From contig LT700187.1 in NCBI GenBank assembly GCA_900155415.1, positions 372,001 through 436,000 on the forward strand: a DNA stretch of 64,000 bases, read 5' to 3'. This document shows positions 34,791-43,865 of the stretch, piece by piece. Position numbers and translations under genes: made by a program. Under the pieces are notes generated by a model. The model worked only from the letters and a program-made list of their open reading frames with translations. It was not told the origin of the DNA and did not search any database. The number at the start of each line of letters is the position of its first letter. The first letter of the stretch is position 1. This DNA is from Christensenella massiliensis. GTDB taxonomy: Bacteria > Bacillota > Clostridia > Christensenellales > Christensenellaceae.

Positions 34791-36116
34791 TCAGATGCCC
34801 ACTGTGTCCTTGACCATTTTTACCCATTCGGGAATACGTCCGATATCCCCGGCAACGTCATAAACGTCGCGCACAATAAACTCGACCGGCTGGTTTTTCG
34901 TACAGTTCCACGTACGCCCGATATCCTGCCGCATACCGTCCCAATTGCGGTCCGCTCCGCTGATGTAGGCCGGATTCGGTTTCCGGCAATATACATAATC
35001 CTTTCCCAGCGCTTCTGCGACACTCTCAAAATTGTTCCAACCCGATACCGAAACCGTGCGAAGCTTCGGGATCGCCTTTTTGATATATTCAATGCGGTCG
35101 TCCACCGGCTCGCAGCAGCCATAGGTCACAAGGCCGAACATATTCGCAAACTCCGCTAAATAGGGCAGGAACAGTTCGTTAAACATATCGGGCGAATACA
35201 GATTCGTTTCCTGCGACTCGACCCATGTCCAGCAATTTTTCGGAACAGGCTCCGCGCCGCTTTCCACGCCGGGCAGCTCGGATACATAGCCATAGCCGGA
35301 CGGCCCCGCAAACTGGTTGTCCGTATTGAGCGCCATAATTTTTTCATCCTGAAGCCACCGCACGAAGCGCCGGCGGTCTTCCATCAGGAAGTCCATCAGC
35401 TGTTTCAGAGCCTCCGGATGGTCGTAGGGCCAGAACATCAGATTGTCGTTGCCCACAAGCTTAAAGAGGTCCATCGTGATGACAGGCGCATTGTTCCCGC
35501 AAAACGGATTGAACCCAAGATCCGGGAAAAAATTGTCATAATTTCCCACTCGTACGGGCAGGATATCTCCGAATATTTCCTCCAGAGTCTGCTTGAATCC
35601 AAGCGTGCGCTCCCGGTCCACATAAAATGTGCGCGGACGCAGCTTTTCAAGGTCTTCCGGCGTTCCAATCGGGAAATTGGACATATAGCCCATAGAATCT
35701 TCCGCATGATGTTCGACGATCTTTACGCCGTAATCCGAACGAATCACGCGCCACGCAAGCTGAAAATAGTTTTCAAGCACGATATCGTCCTGCACGAGCT
35801 CATATTGCTTGATCGCATGCAGAAATGTTTTTTCCGCATTTCTAAGATAAGGATCTTCACATTCCAGTTCGTCTTCCCTTACAAAGCCCGTGACCGAAAA
35901 CGTTTCGAACAGGATCATCGGCCGTTCCGGCTTTAAATCGCGCAGTGCCGTCCACTGGCGCTTTTTCATTTTCATATCGTCGCTCTGCGCGATCTCCGAA
36001 TAACGCGCCGCAAGATTTCTGAGCCTCGCCGTCTCTTTTTCTGTAGGTTTGATCTCAAGTCTGCCTACGTCTTCTACCGTTTGCTGATTTGTATAGATCT
36101 GATATTTCTCCGCCAT
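34791..36116 (-). CDS. UROD-like TIM-barrel protein, divergent (paralog 5)
   Basis: A 441-residue protein distantly like the uroporphyrinogen decarboxylase/cobalamin-independent methyltransferase superfamily. The C-terminal part has LVTYGCCEPVDDRIEYI, where the paired cysteines and glutamate take the place of the HxCG zinc motif of methyltransferases of the MtaA type, and a later VYCRKPNP. I find no domain beyond this. It is preceded by the ABC permease gene and followed by an SGNH hydrolase, so it probably acts on the imported compound. The start ATG 36116 follows GGGAG; an upstream GTG at 36128 overlaps that site. The reaction is unknown. Confidence 0.6.
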   Translation of the reverse strand: MAEKYQIYTNQQTVEDVGRLEIKPTEKETARLRNLAARYSEIAQSDDMKMKKRQWTALRDLKPERPMILFETFSVTGFVREDELECEDPYLRNAEKTFLHAIKQYELVQDDIVLENYFQLAWRVIRSDYGVKIVEHHAEDSMGYMSNFPIGTPEDLEKLRPRTFYVDRERTLGFKQTLEEIFGDILPVRVGNYDNFFPDLGFNPFCGNNAPVITMDLFKLVGNDNLMFWPYDHPEALKQLMDFLMEDRRRFVRWLQDEKIMALNTDNQFAGPSGYGYVSELPGVESGAEPVPKNCWTWVESQETNLYSPDMFNELFLPYLAEFANMFGLVTYGCCEPVDDRIEYIKKAIPKLRTVSVSGWNNFESVAEALGKDYVYCRKPNPAYISGADRNWDGMRQDIGRTWNCTKNQPVEFIVRDVYDVAGDIGRIPEWVKMVKDTVGI

Positions 36117-36202
36117 TTTTCTCCCCACTTTTCCGTCAAAGCCGTTTCAAAAAATAGAATTTCCGCAGATGCATCTCCCCACGCATCTTTACAGAAACAA
36201 CA

Positions 36203-36221
36203 GGGGGCGAACGCCGCCCCC
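36203..36221 (-). terminator. GC-rich hairpin after the ABC permease gene
   Basis: GGGGGCG and CGCCCCC pair around a 5-base loop, 26 bases after the permease stop, followed by TGTTGTTTC in the reverse direction. It is a weak or partial terminator. Confidence 0.5.
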
Positions 36222-36246
36222 CGCCAATCTTGTGTCTTGGAACAAA

Positions 36247-37233
36247 TCACTGTTTCTTGAGCGCTCCGCTGCGGATAACGTCTATCAGGACTGCGAGTAC
36301 CAAAATGCATCCTGTGATGACCCACTGCAGATACTGGGAAACGGACAGAAGCTGCAGGCCGTTGGCGACGATCTGGAGAACCAGAATACCAAGCAGCGTG
36401 CCTACCATGGAACCGCGGCCGCCCGAGAGGGAAAGTCCGCCAAGGACGATGGCTGAGATAACATCCATTTCAGTACCGTCGCCGTTTTGCGGCAGAGCCG
36501 CGCCAACCTGTCCTGCGACGAGCATGCCCGCAAAGCCGGCTGCCAGTCCGCTGATCAGGTAGCAGATGAATTTCACCTTGTTCGCATTGATACCGGACAG
36601 GCGGCTCGCCACTTCATTACCGCCGACCATATATACCTGACGTCCGAACCGCGTATACTTCAGCAGGAAGAACGCAAGGAAGAAAAAACCGAACGCGATG
36701 ATGACCGATACCGGAACCAAATCTCCGATGTAACCGCGGCCCATGAAGATCCATGATTTATCAGAAACCTGCAGGGTCACGTCTGTGATCAGCCACGCGA
36801 TGCCGCGGAATATCTGCATCGTCGCAATAGTCGTGATGATCGGATTGATCTTGAGATAAGCGATCAGCACGCCGTTGATGGCGCCAAAGCCAAGGCCTAC
36901 GCCGATGCCGATCAGAATCACGACCCAAAGCGGAGCGCCCATGGAAAGGGACGCCGTCGAGCAGACAACGCCGGCGATCGCGCCTACCGAGTTCTGCGAA
37001 AGGTCCATGCCGCCCGTGATCATAGCGATCGTCGCACCGGACGCCCGGATGAGCGTGATCGCCGAGGCGAGCAGGATATTCATCATGTTATTGAATGTAA
37101 AAAAGTGCGGAGATGCGATACTCATCGCGATGCACAGGCCGATGATCGCAATAATAAGACTCAGATTATTGCCCATGCTCCCCATTTTTTCTTTAAAGCT
37201 TCTTTGCCGCAAAGCAGCCTCATTCGTACTCAT
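36247..37233 (-). CDS. Sugar ABC transporter permease (RbsC type)
   Basis: A 328-residue membrane protein with eight to ten helices and the family segments GGMDLSQNSVGAIAGV (normally GGIDLSVG), NGVLIAYLKINPIITTIATM and GGTSLSGGRGSM-like VLGGLSLSGGRGSMVGTLLG. It forms the channel of a ribose/xylose-type importer. Its ATG overlaps the ATPase stop codon by one base (TAATG). The final cargo is not evident. Confidence 0.92.
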   Translation of the reverse strand: MSTNEAALRQRSFKEKMGSMGNNLSLIIAIIGLCIAMSIASPHFFTFNNMMNILLASAITLIRASGATIAMITGGMDLSQNSVGAIAGVVCSTASLSMGAPLWVVILIGIGVGLGFGAINGVLIAYLKINPIITTIATMQIFRGIAWLITDVTLQVSDKSWIFMGRGYIGDLVPVSVIIAFGFFFLAFFLLKYTRFGRQVYMVGGNEVASRLSGINANKVKFICYLISGLAAGFAGMLVAGQVGAALPQNGDGTEMDVISAIVLGGLSLSGGRGSMVGTLLGILVLQIVANGLQLLSVSQYLQWVITGCILVLAVLIDVIRSGALKKQ

Positions 37234-38723
37234 TATTCTCCTCCTGCCGCAATTTGTAGTATTTGTTTCTGTGTGAAATCTCTCCGATTGAATTCACCTT
37301 TGATCTCGCCCTCCTTGAAAATGAGGATACGGTCGGCAATACCGACGGTCTCCGGCAATTCAGACGATATCATAACGACCGCGATGCCCTGCTGGCAAAG
37401 CTCCTCCAACAGCTTATAGATCTCTACCTTCGCGCCTACATCGATGCCGCGCGTCGGCTCGTTAACGATGAGCACCTTCGGGTCTGCCGCCAGCCACTTG
37501 GCCAAAACGACTTTCTGTTGGTTGCCGCCCGAAAGGGAATCCACCGGCACATCCGGCGACGGTGTTTTGATCTGCAGCTTCCGGATCCACTGATCGATCA
37601 TCGCCGTTTCTTTTTTCTTATCGATGATCCCGCCAAGCTGGTCCAAGACTGTGATCGACGTGTTGTTGCGTACCGAGTGCATCAGGACAAGGCCTTCGTC
37701 TTTCCGGCTGGCAGGCACATAGGCAAGGCCGTACTTTTTGGCGTCGATCATATTTTTGATCGTGACCTTTTTGCCTTCCACATAAACCTCTCCGGCCGTC
37801 ATTTCCTTCTTGCCGAGGATGCCCTCCACAGCTTCCGTACGCCCCGAGCCGAGCAGTCCGAACAGACCTAAAATCTCGCCTTTGCGTACCTCAAAGCTGA
37901 TATCGTGTGCGATCTCGCAGTCGACATGCTTCACCTCGAGGATCACGTCGCCGATTTCCGCCTCTACCTTGGGATACATATCCGATACCTCGCGGCCGAC
38001 CATCAGTTCGACCAGCTCTTCCTCCGTGGTATCCTTAGTATTGAGATAGCCTACCCGTTTCCCATCGCGCATGACCTGAATTTTGTCTGTCACAGCAAAC
38101 ACTTCATCCAGCTTATGCGAAATATATATGATCGCTACGCCTCTCGAGGCCAGATCTTTGATAAATCCATATAATTCCTGCACTTCCGTTTCCGAAAGGG
38201 AGGACGTCGGCTCGTCCATAACAAGCACCTTGACGTCTTTGGAAACCGCACGCAGGATCTCGATCATCTGCTTTTCCGCCGTCGTCAGGTTCCCGACCTT
38301 CGTGAACGGATCGTATGGCAGATCGAACCGTTTCAGCAGTTCCTGCGCCTGCTGTTTCAGTTTTTTGTAGTCAACTGTCTTTAAAGCGCCTTTTACGGGC
38401 AGTTCTCCCATAAAAAGGTTCTCGGCAATCGTCATCTCATCCAAATAATTCAGTTCCTGATATATGATCGCAATCCCCATATCGAGGCGTTCCCGCGCAT
38501 TCTTTTCCGGCGGGACCAGCTCTCCGTCCAGATAGATCTCTCCTTGGTCATTCACAAGCGCACCGGAGAGTATCTTCATCATTGTGGATTTTCCGGCGCC
38601 GTTTTCGCCGATCAGTGCGAGCACCTCTCCTGCTTTCACCTCTAAATCGACATTGTCAAGCGCAAGCACACCGGGGAATTGCTTTGTAACACCTTTCATC
38701 TGAAGCCTGTATTCGCTACCCAT
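37233..38723 (-). CDS. Sugar ABC transporter ATP-binding protein (RbsA/MglA type)
   Basis: A 496-residue protein with two ABC domains. The first has the Walker A motif GENGAGKSTMMKIL and the signature LTTAEKQMIEIL with Walker B VKVLVMDEPTSSL; the second has the degenerate phosphate loop GLLGSGRTE and the signature LSGGNQQKVVLAKWL with VLIVNEPTRGID. This tandem layout is normal for carbohydrate-uptake transporter 2 importers. It couples ATP use to uptake through the permease downstream. An intervening hairpin separates it from the binding-protein gene. Confidence 0.94.
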   Translation of the reverse strand: MGSEYRLQMKGVTKQFPGVLALDNVDLEVKAGEVLALIGENGAGKSTMMKILSGALVNDQGEIYLDGELVPPEKNARERLDMGIAIIYQELNYLDEMTIAENLFMGELPVKGALKTVDYKKLKQQAQELLKRFDLPYDPFTKVGNLTTAEKQMIEILRAVSKDVKVLVMDEPTSSLSETEVQELYGFIKDLASRGVAIIYISHKLDEVFAVTDKIQVMRDGKRVGYLNTKDTTEEELVELMVGREVSDMYPKVEAEIGDVILEVKHVDCEIAHDISFEVRKGEILGLFGLLGSGRTEAVEGILGKKEMTAGEVYVEGKKVTIKNMIDAKKYGLAYVPASRKDEGLVLMHSVRNNTSITVLDQLGGIIDKKKETAMIDQWIRKLQIKTPSPDVPVDSLSGGNQQKVVLAKWLAADPKVLIVNEPTRGIDVGAKVEIYKLLEELCQQGIAVVMISSELPETVGIADRILIFKEGEIKGEFNRRDFTQKQILQIAAGGE

Positions 38724-38760
38724 AGTTTCTCCCCTAATTTGTTTGGAATTTCTTCATGAA

Positions 38761-38789
38761 AACGGCCGCCGCGCCACGCGGCGGCCGTT
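38761..38789 (-). promoter_or_regulatory. Very stable hairpin between binding-protein and ATPase genes
   Basis: Perfect 13-base arms AACGGCCGCCGCG and CGCGGCGGCCGTT with a 3-base loop. Hairpins at this position in binding-protein-dependent operons usually protect the upstream message or reduce read-through, giving more binding protein than membrane parts. Confidence 0.65.
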
Positions 38790-38818
38790 CCCCCTTTACT
38801 TTGCTTCAAGCCGGACTC

Positions 38819-39943
38819 TTATTTGATCGTCCATGCAGCCTTATATTCTTCGTATTCTTTGTTATATTCTTCTACCATATCCGGTGTGATGAATACATGG
38901 TCGACTGTGATCTTTTCTTCGGGATCTGTGTTTTTGCCGGAAGCAATATCCATTGCAAGCGGAACGATGTATTCACCGTAGCGCTCCGGATAGTAGGCAA
39001 CGGAACCGGTGTAGCCTTCATACAGGTCGCCGGACAGAGCCGCATCGATGTATACCTGGCTTACATTGTGGGAAGCAAAGATGCAGTCTTCCTGACGTCC
39101 GAGCGTCTCAGCCGCTGCCAAAGCGCCCGTCGTCGTTTCGTCATTGACTGCGACCACGCCTACGCTGTGGGCGTCCGGGTGAGCCGTCAGCCATGCCGTC
39201 ATTTTGTCACGGCCCTGAATCGTCGTTTCGGAACCGCCGCCGCCAAGGTCGATATATTCGATGTTCTCTTCCGGAACCTCGATGCCCTTGCTCTTCAGAC
39301 CGTCGATTGCGCCGCTCATTCTCTTTTTCACTTCGTCGCCGTTCTCAGAGTTGTAGAACAGAACCAGATATTCGACTTTTCCGTCTTTGTTCTCAAGCGC
39401 ATAGTCCGCAATCGCCTGACCGCAGAGCTCGCCGGCTACCTGATTGTTTGCGCCCATAAACCACGCTTTTTCGCCGCTTGCGGAAATATATTCCACGTCA
39501 ACGCCGATGACGCCCTTGCCGCCCGCTTCCTTAACAACATCGATGAGGTTGCCGCCAACCTGACCGTTCACGTTGAAGTCAACGATGACGTTCGCGCCCT
39601 GCTGAAGCAGGGATTCCACTTTCGGGATGATCTGTCCGGCATCGAATTCGGATACCGCATACAGAACTTCCACACCATTTTCCGCCGCAACGTTCTTGAT
39701 GCTGTTGTTTACGTCGCTGTGGAACTGGTTCGATTCTGTGCCGGCATTGAGGCCGATGACACAGGTGGTGTCTCCATCTGCCGCCGGTTCGCTGGCTTCC
39801 TCAGAAGCCTCTGTGGTTGCTTCCGTCGATGCTTCCGCGGAAGCCTCGGTCGAAGCAGAGGGCTCAGCTGCAGGTGCGGAGCATGCCGCGAAAGCGAACA
39901 ATGCAACCAGTACTACTGCTACTACTACTGTGATCTTCTTCAT
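38819..39943 (-). CDS. Sugar ABC transporter substrate-binding lipoprotein (RbsB type)
   Basis: A 374-residue secreted lipoprotein. The signal peptide ends with the lipobox LFAFAAC, so the mature protein starts at Cys-21, followed by an Ala/Ser/Glu-rich low-complexity linker to about residue 55 and a type I periplasmic-binding fold (CVIGLNAGTESNQFHSDVNNSIKN; GRQEDCIFASHN). It captures the sugar for the importer encoded downstream. Its expression is probably controlled by two LacI-type operators around its promoter. Confidence 0.92.
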   Translation of the reverse strand: MKKITVVVAVVLVALFAFAACSAPAAEPSASTEASAEASTEATTEASEEASEPAADGDTTCVIGLNAGTESNQFHSDVNNSIKNVAAENGVEVLYAVSEFDAGQIIPKVESLLQQGANVIVDFNVNGQVGGNLIDVVKEAGGKGVIGVDVEYISASGEKAWFMGANNQVAGELCGQAIADYALENKDGKVEYLVLFYNSENGDEVKKRMSGAIDGLKSKGIEVPEENIEYIDLGGGGSETTIQGRDKMTAWLTAHPDAHSVGVVAVNDETTTGALAAAETLGRQEDCIFASHNVSQVYIDAALSGDLYEGYTGSVAYYPERYGEYIVPLAMDIASGKNTDPEEKITVDHVFITPDMVEEYNKEYEEYKAAWTIK

Positions 39944-40010
39944 TTCTTTTCCTCCCAGTTTTATTATTTGCGTCTATTTTTCTTTATCTGCCGTTCGAGG
40001 CAGATAAACC

Positions 40011-40055
40011 ATTAAATCGTTTTAGCTGCGTTAGCATCAATTAAAACGTTTTAGT
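40011..40055 (-). promoter_or_regulatory. ABC transporter promoter with two LacI-type operators
   Basis: TAAATCGTTTTA (40013-40024) and TAAAACGTTTTA (40042-40053) lie 29 bases apart. Between and over them is a promoter-like pair TTGATG (40035-40040) and TTTAAT (40011-40016) with an 18-base spacer. One operator covers the -10 and the other is just upstream of the -35, so binding would block transcription. Confidence 0.6.
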
Positions 40056-40225
40056 TTCGCCGGTAATACGTAAAATTCCTTTTCCTTTTTTCACTTTTGT
40101 TTTTGAATCAGTATGCCAATGATGAATTCGGCTAAACGCCTTTGTGTGTAAAGCACAGTCTCCCTTTACAGACTGTTCCGTGTTCTTCCTGCTTTACTGG
40201 TTAAAAATTAATAAAAATTTGACCA

Positions 40226-40321
40226 CAAAAAAACGCGCCTTTTTATGCGCGTAATGGTAACTATATTGTGGCGGTTATCAAGGTATACGTTTCGCATCAG
40301 ACAAAATGTTCCTTTAACGTT
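40226..40321 (-). ncRNA. Putative LacI-controlled small RNA or attenuated leader
   Basis: A perfect promoter (TTGACA 40351-40356, 17 bases, TAAAAT 40328-40333) would start transcription near 40321. The hairpin ACGCGC/GCGCGT (40252-40233) followed by seven T bases ends it near 40226, giving an RNA of about 95 bases. An operator overlaps the start. No open frame with a ribosome site is seen inside. It could instead be a leader whose terminator is bypassed to reach the transporter genes. Confidence 0.45.
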
Positions 40322-40324
40322 AAA
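40313..40324. promoter_or_regulatory. TTTAACGTTAAA operator at the start of the small-RNA promoter
   Basis: A perfect 12-base palindrome at +1 of a TTGACA-17-TAAAAT promoter. The same sequence in the same place is found upstream of the genes starting at 50576 and 63284, so one repressor probably controls all three. Confidence 0.65.
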
Positions 40325-40634
40325 CTTATTTTATTCCAAAAAGAATATCTTGTCAACCATTTTTTATTTCTTTTCTGTAATGATTCTTCCACCCTTGAAA
40401 TTCTATGTTGTCTTGTGTTTTTTAAATCATAAAGCATAATTACAATCTTGTCAATGATATTTCAACGCATATACTTTAAAATTATAATTTTGCAACAAGA
40501 TTATTATATTTTTATCTTTTTTTCGCAAAATAGAATCGAATCTTCCAAGCCTCCGGCGACACTATCATGCGCTGACGAAAGCGGCCTACCCTAAAACAGC
40601 CGTCTATTGCGCGCTGACACAGCAACTCTCTTTT

Positions 40635-41639
40635 TCAGGTAGAATGGCGCAGGACAAGGTCCGGACGCAGAACGATATTCTGCCGTTCCTCAAATTTTCC
40701 CTGTATCTTATCGATCAGGATCTCCGTTCCCATCCTGCCGATCTTATATTTCGGCTGGCGCACGGTCGTAAGCGGGACCCGCAGATAGGCCGCATATTCG
40801 ATATCGTCATAGCCTGCGACACGAATATCCTCCGGTATCTTAAGGCCTGCCTCTATGATTGCCTCCATCGCCCCGATAGCAATGACGTCGCAGCCGCAGA
40901 ACACCGCGTCGACGTCGCCTCCGGACGCAAGTATCCTCTTCATTGCCGAATATCCGTCTTCCACTGCAGGCTTCGCGCCATATAAAAAGCGTTCGTCAAA
41001 TTCGATGCCGTTTTCCGCGAGCGCGCGCTTATAGCCCACCATTCTGTCTGAATACGACATGATCTTCTCATAGATATTGATAAAATAAATATTCTTCGAG
41101 CCTGTTTTGATCAGATAATCCACCATTTGGAAGCTGCCGTTTATGTTGTCGTTCACCACATAGTCGCTCTGATCGCTCTCGCTTTTCCGAATCACAAACA
41201 CGTACGGTATCCCAAAGGAATCCAAAAATTCCCGATGGTCTTCCCCATTCAGCATCGAGGCAGCGAGAATCAGCCCATCCACACGCTTATTGGCAAGAAT
41301 ACGCACCGATTCCTTTTCCTTTTCCTCATTGGAATAAGCGTTGCACAAGATGATATTATATCCATATTCCGCCGCCGCTTTTTCCACCCCTTCGATCACG
41401 GGCGTAAAAAAGGAAAAGGAGCTGTCGGAAACAATGAGCCCTAACGTTTTCGTCGTATTGGTGCGCAGGCTTTTTGCGACCGAATTCGGCATATAATTCA
41501 TCCGCTTCGCGGTCTCTTTTACGCGCTCCACGGTTTCCCTGCCGATCCCCGGCTCTCCGCGCAGCGCTTTGGAGACCGCTGTGATCGACAGCCCTAATTC
41601 CTCGGCTATATTTTTTAAGGTAACTACTTTTTTCGGCAC
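40635..41639 (-). CDS. LacI-family transcriptional regulator (A)
   Basis: A 334-residue repressor. The N-terminal helix-turn-helix reads VTLKNIAEELGLSITAVSKAL with the hinge helix MPNSVAKSLRTNTTKTLG, and the rest is the sugar-binding periplasmic-like fold. The nearest operators are TTTAACGTTAAA (40313) and the pair at 40011-40055. It lies between the transporter and an SDR/epimerase unit. A long inverted repeat with TAGTTTATTTT arms lies in its own upstream region (41681-41717), possibly for self-control. Confidence 0.9.
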   Translation of the reverse strand: MPKKVVTLKNIAEELGLSITAVSKALRGEPGIGRETVERVKETAKRMNYMPNSVAKSLRTNTTKTLGLIVSDSSFSFFTPVIEGVEKAAAEYGYNIILCNAYSNEEKEKESVRILANKRVDGLILAASMLNGEDHREFLDSFGIPYVFVIRKSESDQSDYVVNDNINGSFQMVDYLIKTGSKNIYFINIYEKIMSYSDRMVGYKRALAENGIEFDERFLYGAKPAVEDGYSAMKRILASGGDVDAVFCGCDVIAIGAMEAIIEAGLKIPEDIRVAGYDDIEYAAYLRVPLTTVRQPKYKIGRMGTEILIDKIQGKFEERQNIVLRPDLVLRHST

Positions 41640-41680
41640 CCAACGCTCCTTTCCGGGCAGATCCCCTCGCCAGAAAGCTT

Positions 41681-41717
41681 TAGTTTATTTTTAGTTAAAT
41701 CGTACTAAAATAAACTA
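41681..41717. promoter_or_regulatory. Inverted repeat upstream of lacI (A)
   Basis: TAGTTTATTTTTAGT and ACTAAAATAAACTA, separated by 8 bases, differ only by one extra T. Its position 42 bases before the repressor gene suggests an autoregulatory site or promoter-associated structure. Confidence 0.4.
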
Positions 41718-41802
41718 TTTATGTCAATAGCTTCGGATCGCAGAGGCACAGTATTTTTCCGCAATATTCTTAAATTTTCGTGCAAAAAATCCACTGCCGC
41801 GA

Positions 41803-42600
41803 TCAATCGTCATATTTTGCCGTATCCCATTCCGCACAGGCAAGATAGCCGCCGTCCACAATGAGGGATGCCGCCGTTACGCCCGCCGAATCCTCGCACG
41901 AAAAAAACAGGCACGATTTTGCGATATCGTCCGGATAAAGCTGACGTCCGAGAGGTACGCGGCGCAGCCTGTTTTTATAATGCGCTTCCGGGTCTTTTTC
42001 CGCATTCAGGTGCGTCCGCAGCATGGGCGTCTCCGTAATGCCCGGGCATACACAGTTGCAGCGGATACCATAGCGCGCATAGTCGAGCCCGATGGATTTA
42101 GAGAGATTCAGCACCGCTCCTTTGGAGGTGGTATAGACCGGAGTACAGTCCTGTCCGACAAAGCTCGAGATGGAGCCCAGATTGACCACATAGCTGTGTT
42201 CATGTTCTTTCAGATATGGAAACGCGTATTTAAAGGAAAGGAATATGGAGCGCACATTGAGGTCCATGACCCAATCCCAATCCTCTACTGTATATTCATG
42301 CAGCATTTTTACATCAACGATCCCTGCGTTATTGACGAGAATATCGACCGTGCCGTACCGCTTCACCGTTTCTTCGATAGAAGCCTTGATGTCTTCTTCC
42401 TTCGTGACATCGCACCGGAAAAAGAATGCTTCTCCCCCTGCTTCTTTAATTTCCTGCGCGATCTTTTCGCCTTCGGAGACCGTGCGGCCGATCATCGCTA
42501 CCTTTGCCCCTTCCGCGGCATATAAACGCGCGATGCCTTCGCCGATCCCTTTGTTTGCCCCGCTTACCCACGCAACTTTATTTTCAAGCTTTCCTGCCAT
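41803..42600 (-). CDS. Short-chain dehydrogenase/reductase, sugar or polyol type
   Basis: A 265-residue classical SDR. The cofactor motif is SGANKGIGEGIA, the NNAG motif is present, and the active-site serine and YxxxK are in NLGSISSFVG and YTTSKGA. Acidic residue choice after the second strand (RTVSEGEK, with Arg) suggests either cofactor. The frame opens at 42645, but GGAGG lies 6 bases before the ATG at 42600. It follows the epimerase gene by 67 bases and probably oxidises or reduces a sugar intermediate. Confidence 0.85.
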   Translation of the reverse strand: MAGKLENKVAWVSGANKGIGEGIARLYAAEGAKVAMIGRTVSEGEKIAQEIKEAGGEAFFFRCDVTKEEDIKASIEETVKRYGTVDILVNNAGIVDVKMLHEYTVEDWDWVMDLNVRSIFLSFKYAFPYLKEHEHSYVVNLGSISSFVGQDCTPVYTTSKGAVLNLSKSIGLDYARYGIRCNCVCPGITETPMLRTHLNAEKDPEAHYKNRLRRVPLGRQLYPDDIAKSCLFFSCEDSAGVTAASLIVDGGYLACAEWDTAKYDD

Positions 42601-42667
42601 GTCAATTCCTCCTTTTATCTTTCCGCCGCTTATGCCGCGCCACATTCTGCGCGGCTGCCGGCTGAGC

Positions 42668-43507
42668 CTATTTCATTGCGGCTTCCATCACTTTCCGAAG
42701 CTGTATCCCCTCGGAGATATTATCTACCCGGTTGGCATTCTGCCATTCCATCCAGATATATTCTACGCCGATAAAGCCCTCATAGCCTACCTGCTGCATC
42801 ACTTCAACGATGCGCGGATAGTCGATCGTATTTTCCCCGATCACCGCCTGCAGAACGCCTTTCGCTGCGCCGCGTGCGTGGAAATGAGAGGCGTATTTGA
42901 TCAGCGGCTCCACTTCGCTGTCCGGTATGCCCTCGATGGCAAAATGCGTATAATCGAGCGTAAGCGTGAGCCCCGGCACTTCCCGCACAAGCCTTTCCGC
43001 ACGCGCAGGCGTATCGGCCACGGAACCGGTATGCGCCTCTGTTCCAAAAATGAGGCCCGCCTCTTTCGCGCGCTCCACACGCCACGCCAATTCCTCCTTT
43101 GCGCGAACAAACGAGGTCTCATAGTCTTCCCCTGCAAAGCATACGCCCGGCAGGCAGGTAACATGCTTGCTTCCGCAGGCATTCGCATACTCCAGCGTTT
43201 TCAGGAACCAATCGCGCACGCCCTTGCGTATCTCTTTATCCGGGTGATTGATCGCCTTCGGCTCAAAGTCTACATCGCTTTGCAGGAATACATCTGCAAC
43301 TACGATGCCTGCATCATCTGTTTTTTCCCTGAGCAGCCGTCCGTTGCCCGCCGCATCGCCGAATACGGCCGATGGCTGGAGATGTCCGCGGTTTTCAAAC
43401 AGTCCGATATCGATCCCATCGAACCCAAGAAGCCCGATCAGCTTGATCACCTTATCATGCTCGAGCAGCGGGAACGTGAAATCTGCACTTGCAAATTTGT
43501 ATTTCAT
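42668..43507 (-). CDS. Sugar phosphate isomerase/epimerase (TIM barrel, AP-endonuclease 2 family)
   Basis: A 279-residue xylose-isomerase-like barrel. It opens LIGLLGFDGIDIGLFENRGHL and has the metal-site segments FGTEAHTGSVADTP, TLDYTHFAIEG, SHFHARGAAKG and GVEYIWMEW, typical of the IolE/IolI/tagatose-epimerase group. The substrate is unknown. It is downstream of the dehydrogenase operon and upstream of an SDR, consistent with sugar catabolism. Confidence 0.8.
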   Translation of the reverse strand: MKYKFASADFTFPLLEHDKVIKLIGLLGFDGIDIGLFENRGHLQPSAVFGDAAGNGRLLREKTDDAGIVVADVFLQSDVDFEPKAINHPDKEIRKGVRDWFLKTLEYANACGSKHVTCLPGVCFAGEDYETSFVRAKEELAWRVERAKEAGLIFGTEAHTGSVADTPARAERLVREVPGLTLTLDYTHFAIEGIPDSEVEPLIKYASHFHARGAAKGVLQAVIGENTIDYPRIVEVMQQVGYEGFIGVEYIWMEWQNANRVDNISEGIQLRKVMEAAMK

Positions 43508-43611
43508 TCAAACGACTCCTTTCGCTGGTGTTTTCTAAAACGGCCGCCTCAGCCGCGGCAAAAAAACGCGCGACCGCAGCGCTTTTCCACCGGGCTGGAA
43601 CGATAGACCGT

Positions 43612-43767
43612 TTATGACTCCTTCTTTTCTGCTTCTTCCCTGCATTTGCTGCATTTCCAGCCGCAATATTCCGCCGGGCAGAAGCAAACCCCATCTTCAT
43701 AGCATAATCTTATGCCGCAAACCGGACACACTGTTTCTGTGCATTCCGGATTCCGTTCGATCGCCAT
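43612..43767 (-). CDS. Small cysteine-rich protein (51 residues)
   Basis: This short protein starts at ATG 43767 behind a strong GGAGG (8 bases) and has nine cysteines in 51 residues, with CPVCG and CSKC pairs and a CFCPAEYC segment; the tail is Glu/Lys-rich. The spacing suggests one or two zinc sites or an Fe-S cluster. It is the last gene after lpdA in the dehydrogenase operon, with a CCGGAAA/TTTCCGG hairpin between. I do not recognise a family. Confidence 0.7.
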   Translation of the reverse strand: MAIERNPECTETVCPVCGIRLCYEDGVCFCPAEYCGWKCSKCREEAEKKES

Positions 43768-43865
43768 AGTATTTCCTCCTAAACCGAGCCGTCCGGAAAA
43801 AGCTTTCCGGATGCTGTGCGGAACGGGCGCGCGGCTCAAGCCCGTGCGCCGCCCCACAGCGTTCA

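Larger units (their letters stand above)
39944..40634 (-). other. Regulatory region between lacI and the ABC transporter
   Basis: This 690-base gap has no gene of normal size. In reading order it holds the operator-bearing promoter near 40351, a hairpin terminator near 40240, two further operators at 40011-40055 with a promoter between, and an inverted repeat TTTATCTGCC/GGCAGATAAA (39983-40008) in the transporter leader. AT-rich stretches (40380-40520) have no further recognisable features. Confidence 0.6.

Noticed and set aside
38756-40015. 419-codon plus-strand open frame opposite the sugar-binding lipoprotein gene
   Set aside because: Antisense of a gene with a signal peptide, lipobox and operon context.
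42245-43606. 453-codon plus-strand open frame opposite the SDR and epimerase genes
   Set aside because: It runs antisense across two recognised genes and their gap, with no motif or ribosome site.
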